From contig NZ_OZ244781.1 of assembly GCF_965219595.1 (NCBI RefSeq), positions 1,674,001-1,738,000 of the forward strand: a DNA stretch of 64,000 nucleotides. Direction: 5' to 3'. Both the position numbers and the translations under genes were made by a program. A model generated the notes under the pieces. It saw nothing but the letters and a program-made list of their open reading frames with translations, was not told the DNA's origin and made no database searches. Source of the stretch: Poriferisodalis sp022821985. Its GTDB lineage: Bacteria; Actinomycetota; Acidimicrobiia; Acidimicrobiales; Poriferisodalaceae. Numbering within the stretch: position 1 is the first letter of the stretch; each line of letters opens with the position of its first letter. Below are positions 52,155 through 58,562 of this stretch, one piece after another.

Positions 52155-52241
52155 TCAGCCAGTAGTCAGGGCGACTTGATAGGTCATCAGCGCAGCAAGC
52201 AGAAAGCCGATGCTGGCAGCGATACCGAATACACGAGCCAT
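52155..52241 (-). CDS. 28-residue hydrophobic membrane peptide
   Basis: ATG 52239-52241 follows GGAGGTGAGG, one of the strongest ribosome sites in the window. The product (VFGIAASIGFLLAALMTYQVAL in the middle) is a single membrane helix with almost no soluble part. It is too short for ordinary gene finders. Type I toxins, holin-like peptides and small regulators share this look; the function is unknown. Confidence 0.5.
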   Translation of the reverse strand: MARVFGIAASIGFLLAALMTYQVALTTG

Positions 52242-52361
52242 ATTCCTCACCTCCCGACTTCGGCCTGACCCGGCCTCTCGATGGGATATGGGAACGCTCA
52301 GTCTGATGGTTCGCGCAGCGAGTCACACATGTGGATTTGCAGTGCTGTTCTGAGAACGACT

Positions 52362-52393
52362 TCGGCCCGCCGCAGTCGGAAGCGGCGGGCCGA
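52362..52393. terminator. 12-bp perfect hairpin in the passenger cassette
   Basis: TCGGCCCGCCGC (52362-52373) and GCGGCGGGCCGA (52382-52393) with an 8-nt loop, between the 88-residue and the 28-residue minus-strand ORFs. No T-run follows on either strand. Confidence 0.55.
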
Positions 52394-52487
52394 GCGTTCG
52401 CGAATGAAACAGCGCTGAGTGGTCACTGCTGACTATAGCAGCAATCGGCGGAAACCCGCGTACCTGTTGGGATTTTGGCCGTTCGCG

Positions 52488-52754
52488 TCAGCAGCTATTG
52501 TGTGTGTTTTGCTCGGCCACGATCATTCCGGCACGAGCGTCCACGATCTGTCGGGCGGTCAGTTCGTGCTCGTCGTGATCGACGGTATGGCCGTCCGCTT
52601 CGACTCGGTGCGCGGCTTCATGGGCTTCGATGGCGTTGCCCCATGCCTGTTCGGCGTGTGCTTGCGCGTAGGCGGCATCCTCGCACGCGCTCGACGTTGC
52701 CGAGCACGCGAAGGATGCCGCCCCAAGCGCTGCGGCCAAGCAGGCCGCAATCAT
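52488..52754 (-). CDS. small exported protein, passenger
   Basis: An 88-residue protein. MIAACLAAALGAASFACSAT is a hydrophobic signal-like N-terminus with Cys residues, but no clean lipobox. The rest is rich in Ala, His, Glu and Asp (AIEAHEAAHRVEADGHTVDH). ATG 52754 was chosen because the upstream frame is arginine-rich antisense-like sequence. It follows the 68-residue ORF by 11 bp, as in an operon. No family recognised. Confidence 0.45.
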   Translation of the reverse strand: MIAACLAAALGAASFACSATSSACEDAAYAQAHAEQAWGNAIEAHEAAHRVEADGHTVDHDEHELTARQIVDARAGMIVAEQNTHNSC

Positions 52755-52765
52755 CTTCACGCCGG

Positions 52766-52972
52766 TCAGGCTGAGCTTCGGACGCGTCGTCCTCGACGCG
52801 GCAGCCTGCGCTGTTTCACGCTGCCGTCGCGTGCGAGACGTTGCCCGTCTCGGGTGATGCGGTAGCGGCCCGTCGGCGGGAATATCTCCCGCAGCCGAGC
52901 AGCAGCCCCGCTCCACTCGCCGTAGTCGCGTCGGGCGGCTTGCAGCCGCCGGACCGTCTCCCTGTCAGGCAT
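52766..52972 (-). CDS. small basic protein, passenger
   Basis: A 68-residue protein (PDRETVRRLQAARRDYGEW at the start, then an Arg-rich end). ATG 52970-52972 overlaps the stop of the upstream 89-residue gene by 8 bp, which argues for translational coupling. Cytoplasmic, perhaps nucleic-acid binding. Not recognised. Confidence 0.45.
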   Translation of the reverse strand: MPDRETVRRLQAARRDYGEWSGAAARLREIFPPTGRYRITRDGQRLARDGSVKQRRLPRRGRRVRSSA

Positions 52973-53234
52973 GAGACGACTTCCCGGCAAGCTCCCCCCG
53001 CAGCTCGGACGCGGCACGCGCCTCTGCCAAGGTCGGGGCATTGCGTCGGGCCAGCATCCCGTTCGCTCGCAGAAGCCGGAACGCTGTCAGCGCGGCCTGC
53101 ACCACGATGATCGCGCCGACCACAACCATGAGACGGGCGGCAAGGCTCCACTGCGTACGCGAGAACATCGCGGCCACGACAGCGCCCATGTAGCAGGCGC
53201 CGAGAACTATTCCCAGCCTGTTTCTGATCTGCAT
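52965..53234 (-). CDS. small membrane protein with two helices, passenger
   Basis: An 89-residue protein. Helix 1 is GIVLGACYMGAVVAAMF and helix 2 LMVVVGAIIVVQAALTAF, followed by a cytoplasmic-type charged tail. ATG 53232-53234 has an AGGAGC site, 10 bp after the upstream gene. A holin or membrane anchor would look like this; no family was recognised. Confidence 0.5.
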   Translation of the reverse strand: MQIRNRLGIVLGACYMGAVVAAMFSRTQWSLAARLMVVVGAIIVVQAALTAFRLLRANGMLARRNAPTLAEARAASELRGELAGKSSHA

Positions 53235-53244
53235 GACGACGCTC

Positions 53245-53604
53245 CTAGATGTGGGCCATGAACATCCAGCCGCAGGCAGTGCTGATGCCCGCGCCGGTCT
53301 TGCCCTTGGTCGCCGCCCCGGCACCGGCGCAAGCGACGTGATACCAGTGAGCGTGATAGTAGGGGCGTGTGTCATACACACGGTCACAAACAGTCCTGGT
53401 GGTCGGCTTCAGCGTGTACGTGCCAGCAGCGGCCTGCTCAGGCGTCTGCACCTTCGCGTAATCAGTCACGACGCGACAGTTCGACTCGACCAGCACGGTC
53501 TCATAACGCGTGTCAGCCGAAGCAGGCTGCGTAGCCGTCAACACGATGACGCTCGACAGTGCAACTGTCAGCGCCATCGCCAAAGCCAACGTTTTTCTTC
53601 GCAT
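53245..53604 (-). CDS. secreted Cys-containing protein, passenger
   Basis: A 119-residue protein with a clear Sec signal peptide (MRRKTLALAMALTVALSSV, cleavage after PASA). The mature part of about 87 residues has four Cys, several Tyr/His and Gly-Ala repeats, compatible with two disulfides. The ATG at 53602-53604 follows AGGAGGGAACC, identical to the site before the divergent 18-residue ORF. It heads the minus-strand passenger cassette. No family recognised. Confidence 0.6.
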   Translation of the reverse strand: MRRKTLALAMALTVALSSVIVLTATQPASADTRYETVLVESNCRVVTDYAKVQTPEQAAAGTYTLKPTTRTVCDRVYDTRPYYHAHWYHVACAGAGAATKGKTGAGISTACGWMFMAHI

Positions 53605-53607
53605 GGC

Positions 53608-53674
53608 GGTTCCCTCCTAGCGGGAGACAAGGTGTGCTTGTCACCAGCACCGCGCCAGCCGAAAGGAGGGAACC
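53608..53674. repeat. inverted AGGAGGGAACC ribosome sites of two divergent ORFs
   Basis: GGTTCCCTCCT (53608-53618) and AGGAGGGAACC (53664-53674) are exact reverse complements. Each lies just before a start codon facing outward (ATG 53604 minus; ATG 53675 plus). Confidence 0.6.
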
Positions 53675-53731
53675 ATGAACCCGACTCCCGCAATCCGACT
53701 GGCACGGCCTGAGAGGCCGCGGCACTGGTGA
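53675..53731 (+). CDS. 18-residue ORF with strong ribosome site
   Basis: ATG 53675 directly follows AGGAGGGAACC and the frame runs 18 codons to TGA 53729-53731. The peptide is basic and Pro-rich (NPTPAIRLARPERPRHW). The strong site suggests real translation; the function, perhaps a leader peptide, is unknown. Confidence 0.3.
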   Translation: MNPTPAIRLARPERPRHW

Positions 53732-53818
53732 CAGCGGGAGAACATAGGCGAACCGCCACGCGCGCGCAAGCCCAACCGTACCCAGCCAGCAGACAAGCCC
53801 TAACCCGGTACCGCCCCG

Positions 53819-53836
53819 ACCTTTTGTCAACACGGC
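53819..53836. repeat. right inverted end of the 3.3-kb unit
   Basis: 18 bp, perfect reverse complement of 50493-50510. Confidence 0.85.
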
Positions 53837-53840
53837 CTAG
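53837..53840. repeat. right CTAG duplication of the 3.3-kb unit
   Basis: Matches 50489-50492. It provides the first bases of the O-methyltransferase -10 hexamer. Confidence 0.75.
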
Positions 53841-53843
53841 CCT
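53838..53843 (+). promoter_or_regulatory. -10 hexamer TAGCCT of the O-methyltransferase gene
   Basis: It lies 7 nt before GTG 53851, starts inside the CTAG duplication and extends into host sequence. Confidence 0.6.
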
Positions 53844-53850
53844 CGCCGGG

Positions 53851-54516
53851 GTGTCCCGGGATTCGGGGTTTGTGGAGGAGCGGGCTGCGCTGTATGCGGC
53901 CGCACATTCGCTGCGGCCCAGCGAGGTACAGCTCGAACTGATTGAAGAGACGGCATCGCTCGGCCGGGTTGCCGGCATGCAGATCGGCCCGCTGCAGGGC
54001 GCGTTCATGACGGTGCTGGCGACGGCGCTTCGTCCGCGGCTGGCCGTCGAGGTGGGCACATTCACCGGGTACTCAGCCTTGTGCGTCGCCAGTGCCTTGG
54101 ATCCGGGCGCACAGCTCATCTGCTGCGATGTGTCCGAGGAATGGACGTCGATTGCCCGCCGGTACTGGGAGCGCGCAGGCGTGGCTGATCGCATCGATCT
54201 CCGCATCGGGCCGGCACTCGACACGCTGCGTGCACTGTCGCCGGAACCGCTCATCGACTTGGCGTTCATCGATGCCGACAAATTCAGCTACCCGGATTAC
54301 TACGACGAGATCTTCACGCGGCTGTCGCCCGGCGGCGTGATCTTGGTGGACAACGTGCTGTGGGGCGGCGCGGTTGCCGATCGGGCCAGCGGTGACGAAA
54401 CCGCCGAGGCGATGCGCGCGTTCAACAAGCACGTCGCCGCTGATGAGCGCACGCGCACCGTGCTGCTGCCGATCGGCGACGGCCTGACGATGATCACCCG
54501 CCGGCTGCCTGCGTAG
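53851..54516 (+). CDS. class I AdoMet-dependent O-methyltransferase (CCoAOMT-like)
   Basis: A 221-residue enzyme. VEVGTFTGYSALCVASAL is the AdoMet motif, the acidic loop follows in ICCDVSEEW, and FIDADKFSYPDYYDEI holds the metal-binding Asp of the catechol/caffeoyl-CoA O-methyltransferase type. The frame reads back into the mobile unit (to 53728), but GTG 53851 is where homology starts and has a -10 at the right distance. A short remnant of a second copy follows at 54640-54727. Confidence 0.92.
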   Translation: MSRDSGFVEERAALYAAAHSLRPSEVQLELIEETASLGRVAGMQIGPLQGAFMTVLATALRPRLAVEVGTFTGYSALCVASALDPGAQLICCDVSEEWTSIARRYWERAGVADRIDLRIGPALDTLRALSPEPLIDLAFIDADKFSYPDYYDEIFTRLSPGGVILVDNVLWGGAVADRASGDETAEAMRAFNKHVAADERTRTVLLPIGDGLTMITRRLPA

Positions 54517-54639
54517 GAGGTCTCTGAGCAAATGGGTGCGGTTGCGGAGATCAGATCGCGGCTTCGGCTCGCTGGCGTGCTCTCTGGCTTAGAAGTCGGC
54601 GATGCGCAGCGGCCCGACGACGACGCTGTTGGGCACGCA

Positions 54640-54727
54640 CGGCGACGAGCGGGCCAGGGGACACACCTTTCCGAGCTGGTGCGCAGCAATCGGCGACGGC
54701 CTCACGATGATCAGCCCCAAGCTGTAG
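54640..54727 (+). pseudogene. remnant of a second O-methyltransferase C-terminus
   Basis: Twenty-four of 25 bases at 54689-54713 equal 54472-54496 in the intact gene, and in the same frame read IGDGLTMISPKL then a stop, against IGDGLTMITRRLPA there. The preceding codons (GDERARG...) weakly resemble the intact DERTRTVLLP. The rest is not recognisable, so this is a decayed duplicate. Confidence 0.5.
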
Positions 54728-54737
54728 CCCTCCGCAA

Positions 54738-54743
54738 TAGCAT
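54738..54743 (+). promoter_or_regulatory. -10 hexamer TAGCAT of the hydrolase gene
   Basis: It lies 7 nt before GTG 54751 and supports that start over the frame opening at 54532. Confidence 0.55.
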
Positions 54744-54750
54744 CGCCGCC

Positions 54751-55533
54751 GTGGCTGACCCGGGCGCCTGGCCCATTGACACGCACATCCTTCACCGGCG
54801 CGATGCGGGCCGGAGCTACCAGCTCTGGGTGGCGCTTCCGATGGGCTACCGGGCGGATGCCTCCCAGCCGTACCCGCTGGTCGTCTGCTGCGATGCGCCG
54901 TGGACGTTCGGCACGGCGGTGGACACCACCAGAATCCTGTCGATGTCGCGGGAGACGCCCCGCTGCGTGGTGGCCGGCATCGCGCACGACACGGCCGACA
55001 TGCGTGAGATGCTCGACCTGCGCGCGATCGATTACACGGTGACACCCGCGGAGGCCCCGCCGATGACCGGCATCCGTGCACCGGCCGCCGAGACCGGCCA
55101 GGCCGAGCCCTTCCGCCAGTGGCTCGCCAGCGACGTGATGCCGCTGCTGTACGACCGGTACCACGTCGGCGAGCCGACCTATGTCGGCCATTCGTTCACG
55201 GCGCTGTTCGGCCTGCATGTGCTGTTCAACGCACCCGACATGTTCGCGCGCTACCTGCTGGCCAGCCCATCGGTGTGGTGGGACTACGAGGTCATGTTCC
55301 GACTCGAAGCCGAGCACGCGGCGGCCGGAGGCGACCCGGAGGTGAAGGTCTTCATGTCGATGGGCGAGAACGAGACCGATGAGTACTCGCCCCAGGCCAA
55401 GTTCCACGGTCAGTTCGCTGCCCGCGGCTACCGCAACATCGACCTCACCTGGCATGTCTTCCCGGGCGAGAACCACAACACCGTGGTCGGCCCGGCCGTC
55501 AGCCGAGGGCTCCGGACGCTCTACGCCTACTGA
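54751..55533 (+). CDS. alpha/beta hydrolase, esterase-D/enterochelin esterase-like
   Basis: A 260-residue protein. YQLWVALPMGYRADASQPYPLVV is the typical beginning of the IroE/Fes-like group, YVGHSFTALFGLHVLF holds the nucleophile Ser (GHSFT), and FPGENHNTVVGPAVSRGLR has the His. GTG 54751 was chosen; upstream codons from 54532 contain the methyltransferase remnant and are not homologous. Ester or siderophore-type hydrolysis is possible; the substrate is unknown. Confidence 0.85.
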   Translation: MADPGAWPIDTHILHRRDAGRSYQLWVALPMGYRADASQPYPLVVCCDAPWTFGTAVDTTRILSMSRETPRCVVAGIAHDTADMREMLDLRAIDYTVTPAEAPPMTGIRAPAAETGQAEPFRQWLASDVMPLLYDRYHVGEPTYVGHSFTALFGLHVLFNAPDMFARYLLASPSVWWDYEVMFRLEAEHAAAGGDPEVKVFMSMGENETDEYSPQAKFHGQFAARGYRNIDLTWHVFPGENHNTVVGPAVSRGLRTLYAY

Positions 55534-55643
55534 CCTCGCACCGCGGCGCCGGGCGGGGCTGCCCCTTTGCCCGCGCTCCTGTGCGTCGCTGTGCCGAGTT
55601 CGCCACGCGATCCCCTCGGCCCTGCCTGTCCCGAGAGCCAGCG

Positions 55644-56483
55644 TCAGCCGGGCTCAGTCAGAAACGGAGTCAGCACGTCGAGCAGGCCAGTGGGGTTGTC
55701 CACCGGAATGACGTGGGTGCTCGCGTCGACGCTGGCCAGCTGCGAGTTCGCGGTGAGCCGGTCCATCTCGGCCATCACCTGGGCCCGGACGAAGCTGTCG
55801 GCGGCATGGACAAACAGCACCGGCATCGCCAATTCGGCCAGCCGGTGCCAATGGTCGTCCGAGCGGAATGGCCAGCGCTCGAAGAAGAACGGGTCGTGCT
55901 TGGGCACGAGCCAGCCGTCCGGTGCCGGGCCGAAGCACGTTGACGCCACGATCTCGACCATCTCGGCGGGGGCATTGGGGTACGCGCGCTCCACCGCTAA
56001 GCGCACGTCTGCGTGATCCTCGTGATGCGTTGGGCGGGGGAACAGCTCGGTCTCGCCCTGCTCGAACGACGGCTCCACATCGATGACCGCCAGCCTTCCG
56101 ACGGCGTCGGGATGTTCGGCGGCGTACTGCAGCGCCACCAAGGCGCCCCAGGAGGAACCAGCCAGATCGACGGGTTTATCCGCTGACAGCGACTCGACGA
56201 CATGAGTGAGATCGGCGACGTGATCTGCAGTGGTGTACCGGTGCTCCGACGACCACTGGCTCTCGCCGTACCCCCGGAAGTCGAGCGCCAGCACGCGTCG
56301 GCACCCCAGCAAGCCCTGCGCCACCGCGTGCCAGTTCCAGGCATTTCCGGTGACGCCGTGGAGGCAGATCAGCGTTGGACCATCGCCGCCAAAGTCCAGA
56401 CCGTGGATGCGGTTGCCGTTTGCACCGCTTGAGTAGACATGCCGAACCTCATTCGATGCGCGCACGGGATCCATAGGCGGCAT
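55644..56483 (-). CDS. alpha/beta hydrolase
   Basis: A 279-residue protein. LICLHGVTGNAWNWHAVAQGL contains the oxyanion HG, ALDFRGYGESQW the second loop, and AGSSWGALVALQYAAEHP the nucleophile Ser. The His is in ASTHVIPVDNP. This is the generic esterase/peroxidase-like set. ATG 56483 was taken; MDPVRASN at 56474 is an alternative, and the frame to 56642 is antisense to the Rieske gene. It is divergent from the Rieske operon. Confidence 0.87.
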   Translation of the reverse strand: MPPMDPVRASNEVRHVYSSGANGNRIHGLDFGGDGPTLICLHGVTGNAWNWHAVAQGLLGCRRVLALDFRGYGESQWSSEHRYTTADHVADLTHVVESLSADKPVDLAGSSWGALVALQYAAEHPDAVGRLAVIDVEPSFEQGETELFPRPTHHEDHADVRLAVERAYPNAPAEMVEIVASTCFGPAPDGWLVPKHDPFFFERWPFRSDDHWHRLAELAMPVLFVHAADSFVRAQVMAEMDRLTANSQLASVDASTHVIPVDNPTGLLDVLTPFLTEPG

Positions 56484-56568
56484 GCTCGCGCGGTTGCCGC
56501 AGGGGGGCAACCGGGGCGGTACGTTCGCGCCGAGGGTTTCAGGCCGATGCCGAGGCGGAGGATCGCTC

Positions 56569-57621
56569 GTGTCCACTACCCCGCTAGACGACATCGTCGA
56601 CCCGTTCGTCCCCGAGCGAGAGTCGACGTGGTACCGGGCCATGCGGCACTTCTGGCATCCCGTCGCCTACTCCCGGGACGTGGCCGAAGGTGCGATGATC
56701 TCGGGTCGCCTGCTCGGCGAGCGCATCCTGGTGGTGCGCCATGACGGCGAGGTCCGAGCATTCATGGACGTGTGCCGGCACAAGGGGGCCGCCCCGTCGC
56801 TCGGCTGGGTCGAATCAGGCTGCATCCACTGCCCGTACCACGGCTGGGCTTACAACATGGATGGCAGTCTGGTCTCAATTCCCTCGCGCCCCGAGCTGAA
56901 CGGGGTGTTGCAGGCAAACCTCCTCCGCTATCTCTGCCAGGAGCGGGCGGGCATGGTGTGGATCAGTCTCACAGATCAGCCGTGGGGCGATCCGCCGGGC
57001 ATCGACGAGTGGGACGACCCGACGATGCGATGGCTGACTCCCGACCACTACGACTGGGCCACCAGTTCGCCCCGACGCCTTGAGAACTTCGTTGATTTCT
57101 CCCATTTCCCATTCGTGCATGAGAACATCCTCGGCACGAGAGACAAGGCGCATATCGACCAGCACGACGTGTGGCGGGAGGACGGGGCCCTTCGATTCGA
57201 AAAGGTGTTCGTCGAGCCGAACGTCGACCGCATGAGGGAACTGCTGGGCATCGACGACGAGACGATGGCTGTGCGCAACTGGTACCGGCTGACCGTTCCC
57301 GGATCGATCGAGTTGGTGCGCACCTTTCCCAACGGCAGGCGTTACGCGCTGTACATGGTGACTGCGCCCACCGGCCCCGCGACGTGCCGCAACTTCTGGC
57401 ACATCGGCGCCGACTTCGCACCGACCGACGACGACATGGACTTCCTTCTGGAGTTCGAGCACTTGGTGCTGGCACAGGACCAGCCTGTGGTGGAGTCGCA
57501 GTGGCCGGAGCACCTGCCCGACCGGCTCAGCGCGGAGATGTACGTGAAGGTCGCCGACGACGTGACGCTGGCCTACCGTAAGTGGCTCTTTGAGCTGGCC
57601 GGCGAGTTCGAGCCCAACTGA
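56569..57621 (+). CDS. Rieske non-heme iron oxygenase, oxygenase component
   Basis: A 350-residue protein. The [2Fe-2S] Rieske site is CRH and CPYH (VCRHKGAAPSL, HCPYHGWAYN). The catalytic iron site is in ENFVDFSHFPFVHENI (His, His) with an Asp in EHLVLAQDQPV. Oxygenases of the PaO/vanillate demethylase type hydroxylate or O-demethylate aromatics or chlorophyll-like compounds. GTG 56569 has a GCGGAGGA site; a longer frame starts at 56482. An SDR gene follows after 26 bp, which could oxidise the product. No reductase gene is near. Confidence 0.93.
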   Translation: MSTTPLDDIVDPFVPERESTWYRAMRHFWHPVAYSRDVAEGAMISGRLLGERILVVRHDGEVRAFMDVCRHKGAAPSLGWVESGCIHCPYHGWAYNMDGSLVSIPSRPELNGVLQANLLRYLCQERAGMVWISLTDQPWGDPPGIDEWDDPTMRWLTPDHYDWATSSPRRLENFVDFSHFPFVHENILGTRDKAHIDQHDVWREDGALRFEKVFVEPNVDRMRELLGIDDETMAVRNWYRLTVPGSIELVRTFPNGRRYALYMVTAPTGPATCRNFWHIGADFAPTDDDMDFLLEFEHLVLAQDQPVVESQWPEHLPDRLSAEMYVKVADDVTLAYRKWLFELAGEFEPN

Positions 57622-57647
57622 GTTCTCCGGCGACGAGGAGGAGCCTC

Positions 57648-58400
57648 ATGGGAATGCTCGACGGGCGAGTGATCATCGTGACCGGTGGCGCGAAGGGCAT
57701 CGGACGGGCCTATTGCCGGGGCCTCGCCGAGCATGGAGCGACGGTCGTCGTGGCCGATCTGTCCGATGCCAGCGAGACGGCCGATCAGGTCATGGCGCTG
57801 GGCGGCGAGGCGATGGCGCTGCGGGTCGATGTCTCAGATGCAGCCCAAACCGAGGAGATGGCTGCCAGCGCCGTGGCGAGGTACGGCCGTATCGACGGAC
57901 TCGTCAACAACGCGGCGTTCTACCTGGCTGCGACGCGTGCGCTCATGGAAGATGTCCCGCCCGACGAGTGGGACCTCTGCTTCGCAGTCAACGTCAAGGG
58001 CACTTGGCTCTGCTCAAGGGCGGTGGCGCCCACGATGAAGGCTCAGCAGAGCGGCAAGATCGTCAATATTGCCTCGATGACGGTAAACGACGGAACGCCG
58101 CGGTTCCTGCACTACGTCTCGTCAAAATCGGCGATCTGGGGACTGACCCGGGCAATGGCCCGTGAACTCGGCGCCCACGGCATTGCGGTCAACACGCTCA
58201 CGCCCGACTACATCCCTCACGACGCGCAGTATTCCGGCGTCCAGCCCGAGGTGGATGTCGCCATCCGGGCTCGCCGTGCGTTCTCGCGCACGCAGGTGCC
58301 CGAGGACATGGTCGGCACGCTGATCTACCTGATGAGCCCGCTGTCCGACTTCGTCACGGGACAGAACATCTGGGTCAACGGCGGCTCTGGCTTCAATTGA
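57648..58400 (+). CDS. short-chain dehydrogenase/reductase
   Basis: A 250-residue classical SDR. GGAKGIGRAYCRGL is the cofactor motif, NNAAFYL the NNAG-type turn, catalytic Ser in IVNIASMTV and Tyr-Val-Ser-Ser-Lys in HYVSSKSAI. Asp in VADLSDA points to NAD. GGAGGAG precedes ATG 57648. It is likely in one transcript with the Rieske oxygenase. Confidence 0.91.
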   Translation: MGMLDGRVIIVTGGAKGIGRAYCRGLAEHGATVVVADLSDASETADQVMALGGEAMALRVDVSDAAQTEEMAASAVARYGRIDGLVNNAAFYLAATRALMEDVPPDEWDLCFAVNVKGTWLCSRAVAPTMKAQQSGKIVNIASMTVNDGTPRFLHYVSSKSAIWGLTRAMARELGAHGIAVNTLTPDYIPHDAQYSGVQPEVDVAIRARRAFSRTQVPEDMVGTLIYLMSPLSDFVTGQNIWVNGGSGFN

Positions 58401-58449
58401 TCGAGTCTCGGTGGCGCGGATGCCCCATATTGCGGCGGACTAGGGTTCG

Positions 58450-58479
58450 CATGAGGGAGGCAGTCCTGCCTCCCTCATG
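58450..58479. promoter_or_regulatory. 30-bp palindrome upstream of the BMP-transporter operon
   Basis: CATGAGGGAGGCAG (58450-58463) and CTGCCTCCCTCATG (58466-58479) are perfect 14-bp arms around TC, 84 bp before the binding-protein start. TAGGGT (58441-58446) precedes it. It could be an operator for a dimeric regulator or, as RNA, a very stable hairpin. Within it, ATG 58451 opens a 9-codon frame (MREAVLPPS) ending TGA 58478-58480. Confidence 0.55.
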
Positions 58480-58562
58480 ACGAAGTCCGGCACGTCTGCC
58501 CCGTGGGTCAGAAACCTGGTCGACGGCACGACGGTGTCCACCCTGGGGAGGGAAGGTCTGAC

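Larger units (their letters stand above)
50493..53836. mobile_element. 3,344-bp passenger-carrying IS-like unit with 18-bp perfect inverted ends
   Basis: GCCGTGTTGACAAAAGGT at 50493-50510 is repeated perfectly inverted at 53819-53836, and CTAG flanks both ends. Inside are a 140-residue basic protein, a structured non-coding stretch, an IS5-like transposase with a frameshift signal, and five or six tiny ORFs, mostly on the minus strand. No other inverted ends were found nearer the transposase, so it probably mobilises the whole unit. Genes inside use strong Shine-Dalgarno sites, unlike the leaderless hosts around. The unit occupies the shared promoter of the HicB-like and O-methyltransferase genes. 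Confidence 0.7.

Noticed and set aside
51062..52330. Separate inverted ends for the IS5-like transposase
   Set aside because: Comparing both flanks showed only an 8-bp ATGGCTCG match, not positioned as terminal repeats.
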